DNA from: Dolomedes plantarius
Lineage: Eukaryota > Arthropoda > Arachnida > Araneae > Dolomedidae
Assembly (NCBI GenBank): GCA_907164885.2
Contig: OU015497.1
Coordinates: 66,937,577-67,001,576, forward strand
Length of the DNA stretch: 64,000 bases
Reading direction: 5' to 3'
The notes below the pieces were generated by a model, which searched no databases, was not told the DNA's origin, and saw only the letters and a program-made list of their open reading frames with translations. Both the position numbers and the translations under genes were made by a program. Of this stretch, positions 1-10,671 are shown piece after piece; within the stretch, counting starts at the first letter, position 1; each line of letters begins with the position of its first letter.

Positions 1-152
1 TTAAGCTATAGACATGAAAAATATTTATACTTCTCAATAAACGCGCTGAAGTAGTTTCTAAATAAAATTGAATTTTCATGTTTTAAGAAATTACGTAAAA
101 TCTTCTCATTTCTGCTTAAAGAAACGTTAATTTGATTTTACACATTTGAAGG

Positions 153-375
153 GGCCGTGGCGGCCTTGTGGTACAGCGCGCCGGTTTTCGGTGCTGAGGG
201 TGCTCGGATCGAATCCTGGCGAAGCACCACTAAAATGCCTCCGTTTGTGTCGTCCCTTCACAGGGGGCAATGCTGGACCGCCTATGTGGTGCCTCCATAA
301 TAAAATGGCCAGCAAAACTGCGGTAAATTATAGGCGAATGTCCTCGCGACAAGTGCCTACGCATTAAAAAAAGAA
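153..375 (+). repeat. tRNA-derived SINE
   Basis: A tRNA-like head (about 153-225) carries a box A-like stretch around 159-172 and a box B-like GGATCGAATCC. It is followed by a GC-richer body that stops in A-rich DNA near 366-380. RNA polymerase III would transcribe such an element, and a LINE reverse transcriptase would move it in trans. The cloverleaf is degenerate, so this is a SINE and not a working tRNA gene. The open frames crossing it are incidental. The head type resembles the SINEs at 51400 and 55745 on the other strand. Confidence 0.6.
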
Positions 376-461
376 ATAAAAAATTTGAAAAATACACATT
401 TGATTATTTAGGAAATATTAAAAGAAAAATATGTACGCTAATGTTGATCTACACAGAATAC

Positions 462-464
<3 letters not shown>

Positions 465-511
<47 letters not shown>
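465..511. repeat. (TA)n microsatellite
   Basis: A pure AT dinucleotide array. A shorter one lies at 742-761. Confidence 0.95.
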
Positions 512-512
<1 letters not shown>

Positions 513-1591
513 TGTTTCCTCTCGAAAAGCATCATAAATCTTCAAAGAAATTTACCTACTTCAGCATGCAGTGAAGAATCTGCAAAACATTGTAGCATGA
601 AATTTCTTATGTATACAGCACAATTTTGAGTTATTTTTTAACTTAAGAAAATTCTCCTAAAGAATTATGAAAACAGATTCCAATCTTATTTTTCTACCTT
701 ACTTATACAAAAATTTAGGATACAAACTCGCGCTCTCTAATTATATATATATATATATATACCGAAGAAACTTAAACATTATAGCAGGAGTTTCTTCTGA
801 GCAATTTAAAATTCTTTTTCGAAAGCTTTCTGAAAAATCATGTTAAATAATTAAAACAAATTTAAATTTTTCATTTCCCAAATCTTTTTTTATCGTACTG
901 ATGCAAACATTTGGAGAAGATGAATCTTTACAATCCTAATTACTCTCGAATATCCCCGTTGTTTATTAAATTTATTTCCTGCTCCAGTCTCTTGTTGAGC
1001 TCAGGAAAATAAATCTATTACGTAGAAGAATTCAGTGACGTTTCTAATGAAACTTCATGTACACTAATTAGCAGCTTTGGGGCGAGTTGCCTGACAAAGT
1101 TTCAAAGTTATAGGTTTCATTCTTTACGGACATTCATTAGGATTAATACGTCGGCCATAACTTTCTGTCTTCCAGGAGCATAACGAGAGTTATTACAGAA
1201 TACTTATTTAAACTGTCTAAAACTATGTCCTAAATTACAGAATGTATTTCATTTTATTTAGGAACGTAAATCTTCCTAATTTTTAAACATACATTTAGGT
1301 CTTGTTTCTTAGTATGCGTCTTATAGAAATTCGTCCTTTTACAGCTCGTATAAATTACACATATGTTTAATATTGTTTTTTCTTAAAAAACGTCTGTGCT
1401 TGCTTACATGCTTCAATATATGGATGATGTGTCATAAAAGTTTAGTTTAAATTCTTGAGGGTTGAAAATAAATTAAAGTCAGTTAATTTATTAATTTACA
1501 CATCATATACGTATGATGTGTCAGCAATAATCCTTTACACATAAAACGTGTTATTTAACTGGGACCCTCACCACCAATTGTAGTGCCTAAT

Positions 1592-1594
<3 letters not shown>
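512..1594. other. AT-rich stretch, nothing recognised
   Basis: No coding-like frame, TE terminus or RNA gene was found, apart from the short TA array at 742-761. Confidence 0.6.

Positions 1595-1661
<67 letters not shown>
1595..1661. repeat. (TA)n microsatellite abutting a Helitron 3' end
   Basis: An uninterrupted TA array that runs directly into the CTAG terminus of the minus-strand Helitron at 1662. Confidence 0.95.
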
Positions 1662-1662
<1 letters not shown>

Positions 1663-2521
1663 TAGCGGACCCGACAGACGTTGTCCTGTTTAAATTGAAA
1701 TTTAAATTTAAAAAATAAAAATAAAATAATAATTAAAAAAATAATAATAAAAGCTGAAATAAAAAAGCCTTAAAAAAAATGCTGAAATAACAGGTCTAGC
1801 AAAATTTCCTCTACTCTGCGTTCGAACCCGGGTCGATAGCATGGTACTTGCGCGACCTACCGAATGCGTCACGATGACACGGTGTTCTACTGAGTAAAGT
1901 TAAACTTATTCGTCATTCGAAAGTTGTTGTGGGCTGGTGATTATAAATTGCAGAGGAGTTTTTAGTCAGAAATAAGTTAGCAGGATAGAAGCTTAGTCTT
2001 TAGCTCTTCAATAGACACAATTATATAGGCGAGGGCGATTGCAGTAGCGATTAAAAAAGATCTCGTGTCACTTAGCGTGGTTGATTCAAATTTTCCATCG
2101 CGTGTCGAGAGTATGAATATGCCGTTGGATCTGATGTATTTTAGAGTATAAAATCTGACTTTAAAGATTATTATTTTCATTTATTATTCTGATTTAATAT
2201 ATGACTTGAAACTTTTTGATTTTATTTATTTTTATATTTTCGCTCGCTATTTACTAACTAAACCTAACGTGGACGGTATTATCCAGAGGGCCGATTCCAC
2301 AAACTGTAACAGCTTCCATTTACCGGACGTACCCCCTTATAAATTGTTGGTTTTTTATTAATTAATTAAAAATATAAAAACATTTTCTATCGGATCAAAT
2401 TGTGAATCTAAACCATTCTCGATTCAACTTAATCGCACACACAAAATTTCATAAAAATCAGTCCAGTCGTTTAGGAGGAGTTCAGTTACATACACACGGA
2501 CAGAAGAAATATATATATAAG

Positions 2522-2522
<1 letters not shown>
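1662..2522 (-). mobile_element. non-autonomous Helitron, about 0.86 kb
   Basis: Read on the minus strand the element starts with TC (TCTTATATATATATTTCTTC) at 2522 and ends with CTAG at 1662. It sits between A and T, as Helitron insertions do. Near the 3' end is the GC-rich motif GTCTGTCGGGTCCGCTAG. The 5' region includes the phrase AACTGAACTCCTCCTAAACG, which I recall from short arthropod Helitrons. There is no Rep or helicase coding sequence, so mobility would depend on a partner element. A tRNA-like segment lies inside it at 1818-1880. Boundaries are seen directly; the family is inferred from its ends. Confidence 0.6.
1818..1880 (-). repeat. tRNA-like segment inside the Helitron
   Basis: The minus strand carries GGGTTCGAACG, close to box B, about 35 nt after a weak box A-like CGCATTCGGTAGG. 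It may be a captured SINE head or tRNA fragment. The fold is too poor for a tRNA gene. Confidence 0.3.

Positions 2523-2558
<36 letters not shown>
2509..2558. repeat. (TA)n/(TG)n compound microsatellite
   Basis: A TA tract followed by about 13 TG units. It overlaps the 5' end of the Helitron. Confidence 0.9.
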
Positions 2559-2787
2559 GGTACTTTATTGTACTTAATCCATATTATTAAATTAAGTATC
2601 TCCCTTTCGTTGTAAAGAAAGATTTTAAGAAAATAGACCTTGTTGTACATCTTTAGTTGGTGCAGCTATAGGCATATAGGCCAAATAATTGTTTCTATTG
2701 TCGATTGTTATTTATATTGTTAACACTATATCATTGTTGTTAAAATTAATCTAATATTGTTAAAATTGTTGTTATTAATATTTTTAG

Positions 2788-2928
2788 GGAGGATACCGTA
2801 TTGCTGATACTGATGGTTTCTCTTACCAGGTCGATCAAAAAGTAGCTTATAATCCTCACGTCGAAAAGACCGTTTACATAACTACTGATAGGTTAACCCT
2901 AGTGAAGCGAATCGATGGATCTAAATGA
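2788..2928 (+). pseudogene. short coding-like frame after a possible splice acceptor
   Basis: A T-rich tract ending in AG (2781-2787) precedes 46 sense codons and a TGA at 2926-2928. The frame begins GGYRIADTDGFSYQ and has a balanced amino-acid composition, unlike chance frames in this AT-rich DNA. It could be the terminal exon of a host gene or a fragment of a retroelement; a jockey-like remnant starts about 560 bp downstream. I do not recognise the protein. No promoter, upstream exon or poly(A) signal was identified. Confidence 0.2.
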
Positions 2929-3489
2929 GGTTATTCCACGGCAGCATTCGATCTAAGTTATAGAATTTTATTTTTCAGATCCCTTGGTAACTTCAACAAA
3001 TCAGGTGATTCGTACTTGAGAAGTTCCAAAACCAACTCCTTCCGCTCACCAGAGGAGCGGTAAAATCAACTCCTATCAACTCTACTACTGTGCTCACATC
3101 AAAGGACTATAAGGTCAATTGTCCAAGAGTGGACACTTATTCGCGGAAGAAGATATTAAGATTAACAGGCTGCTTAGGTAAAACCAGGTACAATTTACTG
3201 AAGAATGAAATCTAGTTACACAGCGTGGTTTATTCCAGGAGATCATCGTTTTGGAAAACCTCTTGTGTCTGAATCTAAATGTGAAGGAGGAACTAAAATT
3301 AGTGCCACCTTATCAAGTCAAAAAATTTTGAAGTAAGTTCTGAACTCGTTCAAGAAGTTTTAAAGAATAACAAATATGATTTTATTTTGAGGCACTGGAA
3401 ACTATTGACAAACTCTACCCTGACTTTGAATGACTGTGGGATTTTGCTGAGGGTTCCCGAAGACTCATTGAGTTAATATGGATAAAAGG

Positions 3490-4130
3490 AATTCCAGTAA
3501 ACTCTCTTTTAATTATTGTCTAGTGGAAAGGTTCAGAGTGACTTTTGATGGAGAAATTATGGCAATTTGCTTTGTTCTTACTGAGCTCTGCTGTTGCACT
3601 AATCAATTTACAAAACCACCATTCTCAGTCATTCAAGCTACCTCGCAGGCCATTACATCGAACAGGGATTCCTTGTCGGTTGATGTCTAAAGATGTCAGC
3701 AGGTCCTATGTGTATTATTTAAGTTAAATAAAGAGGTTACCCTCCAATAGATACTTGGTTATTGTGGTATAAAGACTAATGAGGAAGTGGATTACCTAGC
3801 TAAGAGAGAAGCTGTGGGTCTCAAGATATCTATCAACCAGGTCCATTTTGACACCATTAAAATAATGATAAGGAAGGTTTTTAAATGATTCTATATTTTA
3901 AAATCAATCTGGGAGAGATCATCATAAATCATAATAGAACAACATCTCTTAAATCCCGATGTAGCCGAAAGGGTTGTTTCTTCTTATTTCGGGCCATAAT
4001 TGTCTTTCTAGGCTTCATTACCGTATTTGCCTGGACAATAATCATTTCTGCAAGGTCTTCGACAAGAGATGGATTCGTGCATCTCGCTCGCTGTCCTACT
4101 CAATACTTAGTTTCACTATAGGAGAAATAC
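3490..4130 (+). pseudogene. jockey-like non-LTR retrotransposon 3' end (RNase H and C-terminal Cys region)
   Basis: Frame-shifted pieces give an RNase H-like series. DGEIMAICFVLTEL near 3548 contains the catalytic Glu region, FSVIQATSQAI near 3625 fits the SDSQSAL position, and GYCGIKTNEEVDYLAKREA near 3758-3815 matches the usual W-P-H-x-GI-x-GNE-x-AD-x-LAK block. Farther on, SGHNCLSRLHYRICLDNNHF near 3987 matches the conserved GHN-x-L-x-x-H-x-x-R region that follows RNase H in jockey-like elements. Several stops and shifts make it non-functional. The reverse transcriptase that should lie upstream is missing. Confidence 0.5.
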
Positions 4131-4859
4131 TGTTTAGGCGAAGTATCGAATGGAGTTATAGTCAACACTTTGTTATTTTTTTCTGTTCAAATTTTTCTTT
4201 TGTATTCATCCATTGGAAATTTAAAAAAATAATTATAAATCGATATGCCTGTTTGGTAGACTATAACTCTTTAAAGTTTATCTTTTACATAATTCTGCTA
4301 ATAAATGGAAAAAATAATTCCAATAAAATACGTATTTTCCAAACCTTCAAATCATTAATACAATCGACGATCGTTATAATGAACCGGTCATTATATTGGC
4401 TGTTCGATTACAACTAGATTGCAAAAAGTTTCAAATGGAATCCCCTTTCATCATCATATTTGTCACAACAACCCAGGGTAGACCAGAGCCTTCAGTTGAA
4501 GATTCTTCCAGAACATATTTCTAGACCTGGTCTGCCAGTTCCTCACTCCAAACACTCTAAAATCTGTTTCAACAGAGTCGAGCCGTATTAGTTTTGGTCT
4601 TCAGGTGTCCCCTTTATGCCATGTTATTTTTTTATCCACTATAACAAACTTGCATAGCATTTTATCAACTAAAACATACCCAATTCACTCCTGCGACACG
4701 TGGAATTTTTCTAAAAACTGATTGCCGAATGTTCAAGCAACTTATTACCAAAATCTGTTATATGGTACAAAGAGAAAATGTGCTTCGCCCTGGGGCGAAA
4801 ACATCTCTTGGAATCCGGTTTGAGAAAAAATGGTTATGTAGGGAATTGACTTAGGATCA
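4131..4859. other. AT-rich stretch between non-LTR fragments
   Basis: It is probably more decayed retroelement sequence, but no motif could be assigned. An open frame that continues to 4417 is lysine- and isoleucine-rich, as expected by chance here. Confidence 0.3.
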
Positions 4860-5330
4860 ATTGAATAGAATGAATGACCTTCGTTTTGATAAGGGGAGAT
4901 TAGACAATACAGCCGTTAAAATCCGGACAATACATCCAGTCTCGAATGCTAAACACGTGGACTTTCTAGGTTTACGATGAAACTCAACTGGGCACATGAG
5001 TAGCATCTTTGTATTAGGCCCGAACGACTGTCTCAAACAACAATAACGTGATACATTTGGATACGAAATTGAAAGTTTTTATAGATTATGGCAAAAAATT
5101 AGTATCTAAATCCCTAATTTCTAAAGCATTCGACACCCCCACAATAGTACATTTACGATCATTAAAGACCGGGATTCGTTTCTGAGTGCAAGATTTATCC
5201 CTCTCTTCATCTATCGCGAGAAGGTAAGTTTCAGCAACTAGAATATATAGCATTGTATGCATAGCTAAAACTAATGCGATCGAAGAAAATTCCATAAGAT
5301 GGAAATTTGCAAAAGGCAAAAAGCTCGAAT
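4860..5330 (+). pseudogene. possible jockey-like reverse transcriptase C-terminal fragment
   Basis: Shifted frames contain VDFLG near 4960 and IDYGKKLVSKSL near 5082. They fit the KFLGL...W and LDYG...LD...R landmarks after the palm domain of jockey-like reverse transcriptases. Stops interrupt every frame. It lies downstream of an RNase H fragment on the same strand, which is the wrong order for one element, so it would be a second copy or a rearrangement. The match is weak. Confidence 0.3.
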
Positions 5331-5474
5331 TTTTTTTTCACATAGCATGGATCATGATGAAGCAACACTTAAAGCTTCAGATGGATGGCTCCTTAATTTT
5401 CACACAAATGATGAGAGATTAGATTTTTATCAATAATCAGTACAGCGTTTAATCGTTATAACGAAGTTTTTCTG

Positions 5475-5516
5475 TGAGATGCAAGGGGTCGTTATAACAG
5501 GACCCCTTGCATCTCA
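5475..5516. repeat. perfect 16-bp inverted repeat
   Basis: TGAGATGCAAGGGGTC (5475-5490) and its exact reverse complement (5501-5516) flank a 10-nt loop, GTTATAACAG. GTTATAAC also occurs just upstream near 5455. It is much more GC-rich than its surroundings. It may be the core of a small foldback element. Confidence 0.7.
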
Positions 5517-6249
5517 GGGGTCGATAATGGTGGCACATACAGTTTCTCTCTAACTTAAGATGTTTCAGGAAACCTTTCTTGCATTGTAATTTTAGTAAGC
5601 TGCAAATGTAATGCCTTTAAGGCACTTCATTGTCTGTAAATGACTTTTAACCAATCTCAGAAAAATGGGCCATTTTTTACTTCCTCTTAGAAAATTTCAG
5701 CTGCAATAAGTAGAAAATGAGTTTAAATACATGGATGTTTTAAAATGGAATGTAACAAATTTTAAAAGAACAGACCTACTTTTTATTCCAAATTTTTCCA
5801 TTTCAGATTTTTGCTGTAACAGGTTGACAAAAATAAATCTAGGAATGAGTAGGTTCTGTGTTTCAGGAATTTTAGTTCAACAATATCTCACATAGAAATA
5901 ATTCAGTGAGGGTTTAAAGAATCAAAAAAAAAATCCTTCTGTGTTATCTTGATAGCTACGCTTCAGATTCGGGAGCAAAGAAGTTCATTGCTAGCTCGTA
6001 TTGGTCGGAGAAGAAAAATAATAGCTTTGAAATATATTTACTATTTCAAAACTAATATATTCTGAAATTATTCGAAATATATATGGAGCTCCATCTATCT
6101 CATAATATTATTATGCCCATAAAAATTCAGAAACTGTATTAATTCAAGGCCTCTATTTTTATTACTTTTAAATGAAATAGAAAAGTAAACTTAAGTCAAG
6201 ATGTCTCAAATTCATTTTAGGCACGTCGTTATAATATTAAAAAACATAT
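5517..6249. other. AT-rich stretch, nothing recognised
   Basis: No coding-like frame or element terminus seen. Confidence 0.5.
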
Positions 6250-6345
6250 ATTTATATAATGCATATGTATATAATATATATCGTATATTTATATAATGCA
6301 TATGTATATAATATATATCGTATATTTATATAATACATATGGGAA
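6250..6345. repeat. 37-bp tandem repeat, about 2.6 copies
   Basis: The motif ATTTATATAATGCATATG starts at 6250 and 6287 and recurs, slightly changed, at 6324: an exact 37-bp period with near-identical units. Confidence 0.8.
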
Positions 6346-6525
6346 TAAACTAGCAAGAGCAATTATGAATGTGTTAATTTCGTGCCTCTAAAATTTAACT
6401 TGTTCTGACATACTTACGAAGTAAACCTCATTTATGCAATTAACTTATTTACAAAGAATTAAAAACAGCTTTTAAAAATTCCTTCTTCTTTCTGTATTTT
6501 TTAATTCTCATATATACGATAGAAC

Positions 6526-6580
6526 CCTTAACGATACTTACCAGGTTTAAGTATCGTTAAGGTACAATACTTAAACCTGG
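6526..6580. repeat. two overlapping, mutually exclusive hairpins
   Basis: Arms 6526-6540 and 6548-6562 form a 15-bp stem with a 7-nt loop. Arms 6541-6554 and 6567-6580 form a 14-bp stem with a 12-nt loop. They share bases 6548-6554, so only one stem can form at a time. This amounts to three alternating copies of one short sequence. Confidence 0.65.
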
Positions 6581-6634
6581 ATTTATGTATATTCACTAAA
6601 TCGTACTCTTTGATATTTTAAAATTGTTATTATT

Positions 6635-6636
<2 letters not shown>

Positions 6637-6680
<44 letters not shown>
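6637..6680. repeat. (TA)n microsatellite
   Basis: A pure TA array next to the Tc1 end at 6681. Confidence 0.95.
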
Positions 6681-6682
<2 letters not shown>

Positions 6683-8003
6683 TGCTGGACATTAAACTTC
6701 TAACCACAGGTTGGAAAGCAAATACCAAAACTTTGCTTATTCTATATAGCATAGTAGGAAGAAAAAAATGATTAAACTTGTAGGTAATTTGGATGTATAT
6801 AGGGTCCAAAATTAGTAAACACTGTTACCACTTCTGGCAGCTAAATATGCTCTAACCCGATTAGACATCGACTTGACTGGGCTTGGATGACAGATACGGT
6901 CAAGTCATTCCATGCTGCTTCAAGTCTATGGCACACTTCTTCAATCATAGGGGCTGGAGAGCTATGGCGGTCCAGTCTTTCAGCAACCCATGACCTGATG
7001 TGTTCAATGGGTGAGATTTGGAGAACGTGCTGGCCAGGGCAACAGTCGAACACGCTCTGTGTCGATGTAGTTCTGGACACGACGGGCAAAATGCGTTATC
7101 TTGTTGAAACATGAGGTCTGTGTGGCCTCGAAAATAGGACACAGCCACCGGCCTTAAGATCTGAGAAATATAACGCTGGCTGTTCAGATTACCGACGACG
7201 CGATCAAGAGGCGTTCGTGTGGTGTACACAATGGTTGCCCATATCATTACACCAGGGGCAGAACCTGTATGACGATATCGAATGCAAGCAGGCCACGTGC
7301 ATTCTCTTTGGTACCTCTAGACACGAATACATCCAACATGATACTGCAGAACCGGGACTCTCATGAAAAGACGACGGCCGACGAAGTGCCGTTTTGTCGT
7401 TGGGCACACCACTGTCGTCGCGAGTCTCTATGCTACAGTGTCAAGGGAAGTCGCAATAATTGTCTCCTTGCGGACAGACCGTGCTTCTCCAGATGTCGTC
7501 GCACTGTCCGTGCGGATACTTGTCATGCTCAAGTTCCGTTATGTGGCTATCCTATCCTGCAAGTTCGACCTGACAACGTGCCTGTTTCCTTGGGAGTTAT
7601 AAGCGGGATGCCAATGAAATTCAGCATGGCGTTCAGTATGACTCTCCTGAACCCATCGATTCCATATTCGCATGATAGTTGTTGGATTCCGACCAATGTG
7701 AGTGGCGATATCAATAAACCGGATTCTCGACAGGCCAAGATCCCACCGCTATCGAATTGCTACACGGCTGGTAGACGTTTCTCCTTTTTATATGAGGCAT
7801 AACACAATCTCCTCACAAACATCCAACATTCAAATGCGTTTTCTGAATGACAAACCCGCTGCGTAACTTTCCTTTTATACAGAGAGTGAGATGTCATTTC
7901 TCCCTCCTGGGTCGTTCGATTGCGCTTAAATGCTTATCATTTGCATAAACATACATCTTCTTCATTTCATGCAAATTTGACGATCGTATCATTCATTCTT
8001 ATA

Positions 8004-8006
<3 letters not shown>
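6681..8006 (-). mobile_element. decayed Tc1-like transposon A
   Basis: The plus-strand left end begins ACTGCTGGACATTAAA, matching the ACTGCTGGCCACTGTAAA terminus of the second Tc1 at 58418. The other terminus has been lost into the TA array that begins about 8007. Inside is a minus-strand transposase pseudogene. Upstream of it on the minus strand are ATGCAAATGATAAGCATTT, also shared with the second copy, and a TATAAAAGG box (7872-7880 region). The element is Tc1 length (about 1.3 kb). Confidence 0.75.
6841..7800 (-). pseudogene. Tc1-family transposase pseudogene
   Basis: The frame opens at an ATG (minus strand, 7798-7800), giving MPHIKRRNVYQP, and passes through several shifts and stops. Recognisable blocks are an HTH region (7750-7560), RYRHTGSAPGVMIWATIVYT near 7250, RVVGNLNSQRYISQILRPVA near 7200, FQQDNA with the second catalytic Asp near 7110, and SPIEHIRSWVAERLDR with the third acidic residue near 7000. 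The first catalytic region, normally F-T-D-E-S, is disrupted by a stop near 7365. An intact protein of this family is about 340 residues and performs TA-specific cut-and-paste. This copy is dead. Confidence 0.8.
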
Positions 8007-8091
<85 letters not shown>

Positions 8092-8109
8092 GTGTGTGTG
8101 TGTGTGTGC
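8007..8109. repeat. (TA)n/(TG)n compound microsatellite
   Basis: A long TA array followed by TATG and TG units. It replaces the right terminus of Tc1 copy A. Confidence 0.95.
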
Positions 8110-9504
8110 GGTTTATGGTATTTATAAAGCAAATATATGACATTGCTACGTCTCTATATCTGATTTTAAAGTTAATTTAACCAAAATATCCATTCACTGT
8201 TCACACCGACAATATTATTTCTAGAAAATAAATAATCACGAGCATTTTTTAAATCTACGAGGCAAGCAATGAAATGCAAGCATCCACGTAATTCACTATT
8301 TACTAGATGTTTTTTTCAGTAACATAACCTAACTTCTCGAGTAAGAAGTACTAACTTGGACAGCAGCAAGAAACTTATGTTATGTATTGGTACACTTTTC
8401 CCAAGACAAACGATTATTACCAAATCTAAATGGACCGTAAAGCCCAACACGCAGGAAACTTGAAGCTTAGCACATAAATATTTGATAATGGGGCTCTTCT
8501 TTTAGTCTGGGATCTCGCTGAACATTTGGTATACATTCATGAAAGATATTTGTCTCACTAAATACAACAGAAGTGCAAAGTTAAGTGCAAAAAGTAATAA
8601 AGTTTCAAATAACAGTTAACGAAATTTTAAATATGATAGTTTTAAGACCCTTTGCGTAAATTCGGTTGTACTCAAGTATATTTTAGAGAATTCCGTGGTT
8701 TTTTACATTATTTTTAGTTCTAGGTTAACGAAACTGGTAATTTATTTGTAACGAACTATTCATTAAACATTTAAAAAAATTCTAAAAATAAACATTTTTT
8801 TCTATTTACACGAATAAATGTACACATAAGCGTGCAAAAAGTTTAAAAAAATATCGTCATTACACATAAATGCCGAGATGGTAGTAGATATATACGCCCT
8901 GGTTTATTCAAATATGTGTATAAGACACATCTGGCCAGACATATATTTGCAATGTCCTTACATATTAATGTATTATACTGAAGCACATTTTTTCACGTCG
9001 TTCAAATGCATGAGACCCTTTAAACTGAAAATTTTAAAATTGTATGCAATATATATGTAATATCTTAAATATTATGCGCTCCATTCTAGCATTTAAATTC
9101 CCTTTCTTAAATCTAATCCCCAGTAATATCAATTTTTCTTTTAAAAACTCTTATCCACAGAGCTTCCCATAAGAACAAGGTCTTAAAATTGCATGACTTT
9201 GCTTTTCTACATGTGTATATGTCCGAATTCAGGAGTGGCTTAGCTTCGCGAGCCCCAAAATATGCTGACCCTACAAAAAATAGTCACATATACATCTCAC
9301 CCTCTCGCGTTTAATGTTGAAAGGTGATAATATTCCTAGCCGTTCTTCTGGAATGAACGGATGTATTTACGCGCTAATAAACGATGTACTAAGAAGTTTG
9401 GTCCGACTGCATTTAAATATAACTTTTATTCCTTTCAGGTTGAGTCTAGCTTCAGTCATGTAAATATCAGCTAGTTTTCCTTTTCAGAACGTGATGTAAT
9501 GGGG

Positions 9505-9510
<6 letters not shown>
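8110..9510. other. AT-rich stretch, nothing recognised
   Basis: No coding-like frame, TE end or RNA gene seen. Confidence 0.5.
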
Positions 9511-9558
<48 letters not shown>

Positions 9559-9592
9559 ATATGCATGTATGTATGTGTGTGTGGGTGTGTTA
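9511..9592. repeat. (CA)n-(TA)n-(TG)n microsatellite
   Basis: About 16 CA units, then TA units, then TATG/TG units. It is complementary in sense across its length and could form a weak hairpin. Confidence 0.9.
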
Positions 9593-9838
9593 GTTATGCT
9601 AGAAAGTTATTTTTCATTCCCAAACTCTCTCGAATCCATAGCGTGACCTATAATTTTTGATTTAATTCATGAACATATTTTCTTTCTTAATCCGTATATT
9701 CACACTTAGATGAACTCTATTTTGGGAATGTACGTGTAATATTTTTGTCAGAGACATAAAATATTTGCCAGCTGACGGGTTTAGAATGACTTTCACGATA
9801 TAGGAATATGGGGTTGGGAAACTTCCCAATGTGATGTC

Positions 9839-9950
9839 TGACCACAGGAAGGGTCAGCTTTTGGAATTTTAGGGTTAAATGTGATGGTATAGCCTGACCA
9901 CAGGAAGGATCCGCTTTCGGAATTTTAGGGTTAAATGCTATGTTATATTA
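9839..9950 (+). repeat. 56-bp direct repeat, two copies
   Basis: TGACCACAGGAAGG starts at 9839 and again at 9895. Both copies continue through GGAATTTTAGGGTTAAATG with few differences. Confidence 0.85.
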
Positions 9951-10400
9951 TGGTGCCGTTACACGCACTTTCTTTAGCAGACATGTGAGGCGCCTCATGT
10001 GGACAATACTCCTGTTATCTGGTTTTTAGATAATGAAAATGGATAGAAGGAAGGAATTGTTCTAGAAAATGCTTCTGTCAACCGGATCGCTGGGACCCGA
10101 TGTATAAGTGATTCGTAATATTAATGTAGAAACGGGGAAATGGCTGTATTTACATCTCATTTAATATAAGATATATACAATAATAATAATAATAATTTGA
10201 CTACATTTTGTACATGACTTTGTTCCGAAGAACTATGGTAACATCAATTAGGGAGATCGGGGTTCATAAATTGCACATCCAACGAGACCCTCCCGTCTCT
10301 TAGATTTTCCATCGTTCTCTCCAAACGTCAGTACCTCATCAAGGTCCAGTTTCTCATGCTCTGTCTAATAGTCTTTCGTTCATTTATACCTTTTTCATCG

Positions 10401-10428
10401 GAAAGTTCGAGAAACTTCTCGAAAGTTC
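10401..10428. promoter_or_regulatory. six-unit heat-shock element (HSE)
   Basis: Six alternating GAA/TTC triplets at exact 5-bp spacing: GAA 10401, TTC 10406, GAA 10411, TTC 10416, GAA 10421, TTC 10426. This is the consensus site for trimeric heat-shock factor (three units bind one trimer, so six could bind two). A TATA-like motif starts about 15 bp downstream. No heat-shock protein gene follows; the site lies in a probable LTR. Confidence 0.7.
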
Positions 10429-10671
10429 CATCGCCTCATGTGTAATATAAGAACCCTTACAGTGTTTCGTCACACCTGTCCCCTTCCAGTGTCTGTGGTT
10501 CCTTTTGTTAGCTTGGCTCTCCGAGGAGTTCCATCGCTTCTTTTTACGATGATTATTTCCTAACGAGTTTTAATGATCTATTGATCTTCTTTAGGAATGA
10601 CCGTTTTCCCACTTAGGGAAGTGGGCACCACACCCTAATATATAGTATATATATATATATATATATATATA

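Larger units (their letters stand above)
9830..10632 (+). mobile_element. probable solo LTR with heat-shock promoter
   Basis: The segment starts TGTGATG and ends CACCACA (inverted match 6 of 7, TG...CA), as LTRs do. It is flanked by CCCAA and CCCTA, a possible 5-bp target duplication with one change. In order it holds a 56-bp direct repeat (9839-9950) resembling a U3 enhancer, a perfect heat-shock element array (10401-10428), a TATA-like TAATATAAG (about 10443) and a 3' hairpin (10608-10625). No gag or pol lies beside it, hence solo. Boundaries are inferred, and no second copy in the window confirms them. Confidence 0.4.

Noticed and set aside
3974..4417. A 147-codon intact gene
   Set aside because: Only its first part (about 3974-4060) matches a retroelement C-terminal motif; the rest is Ile/Lys/Asn-rich chance reading of AT-rich DNA.
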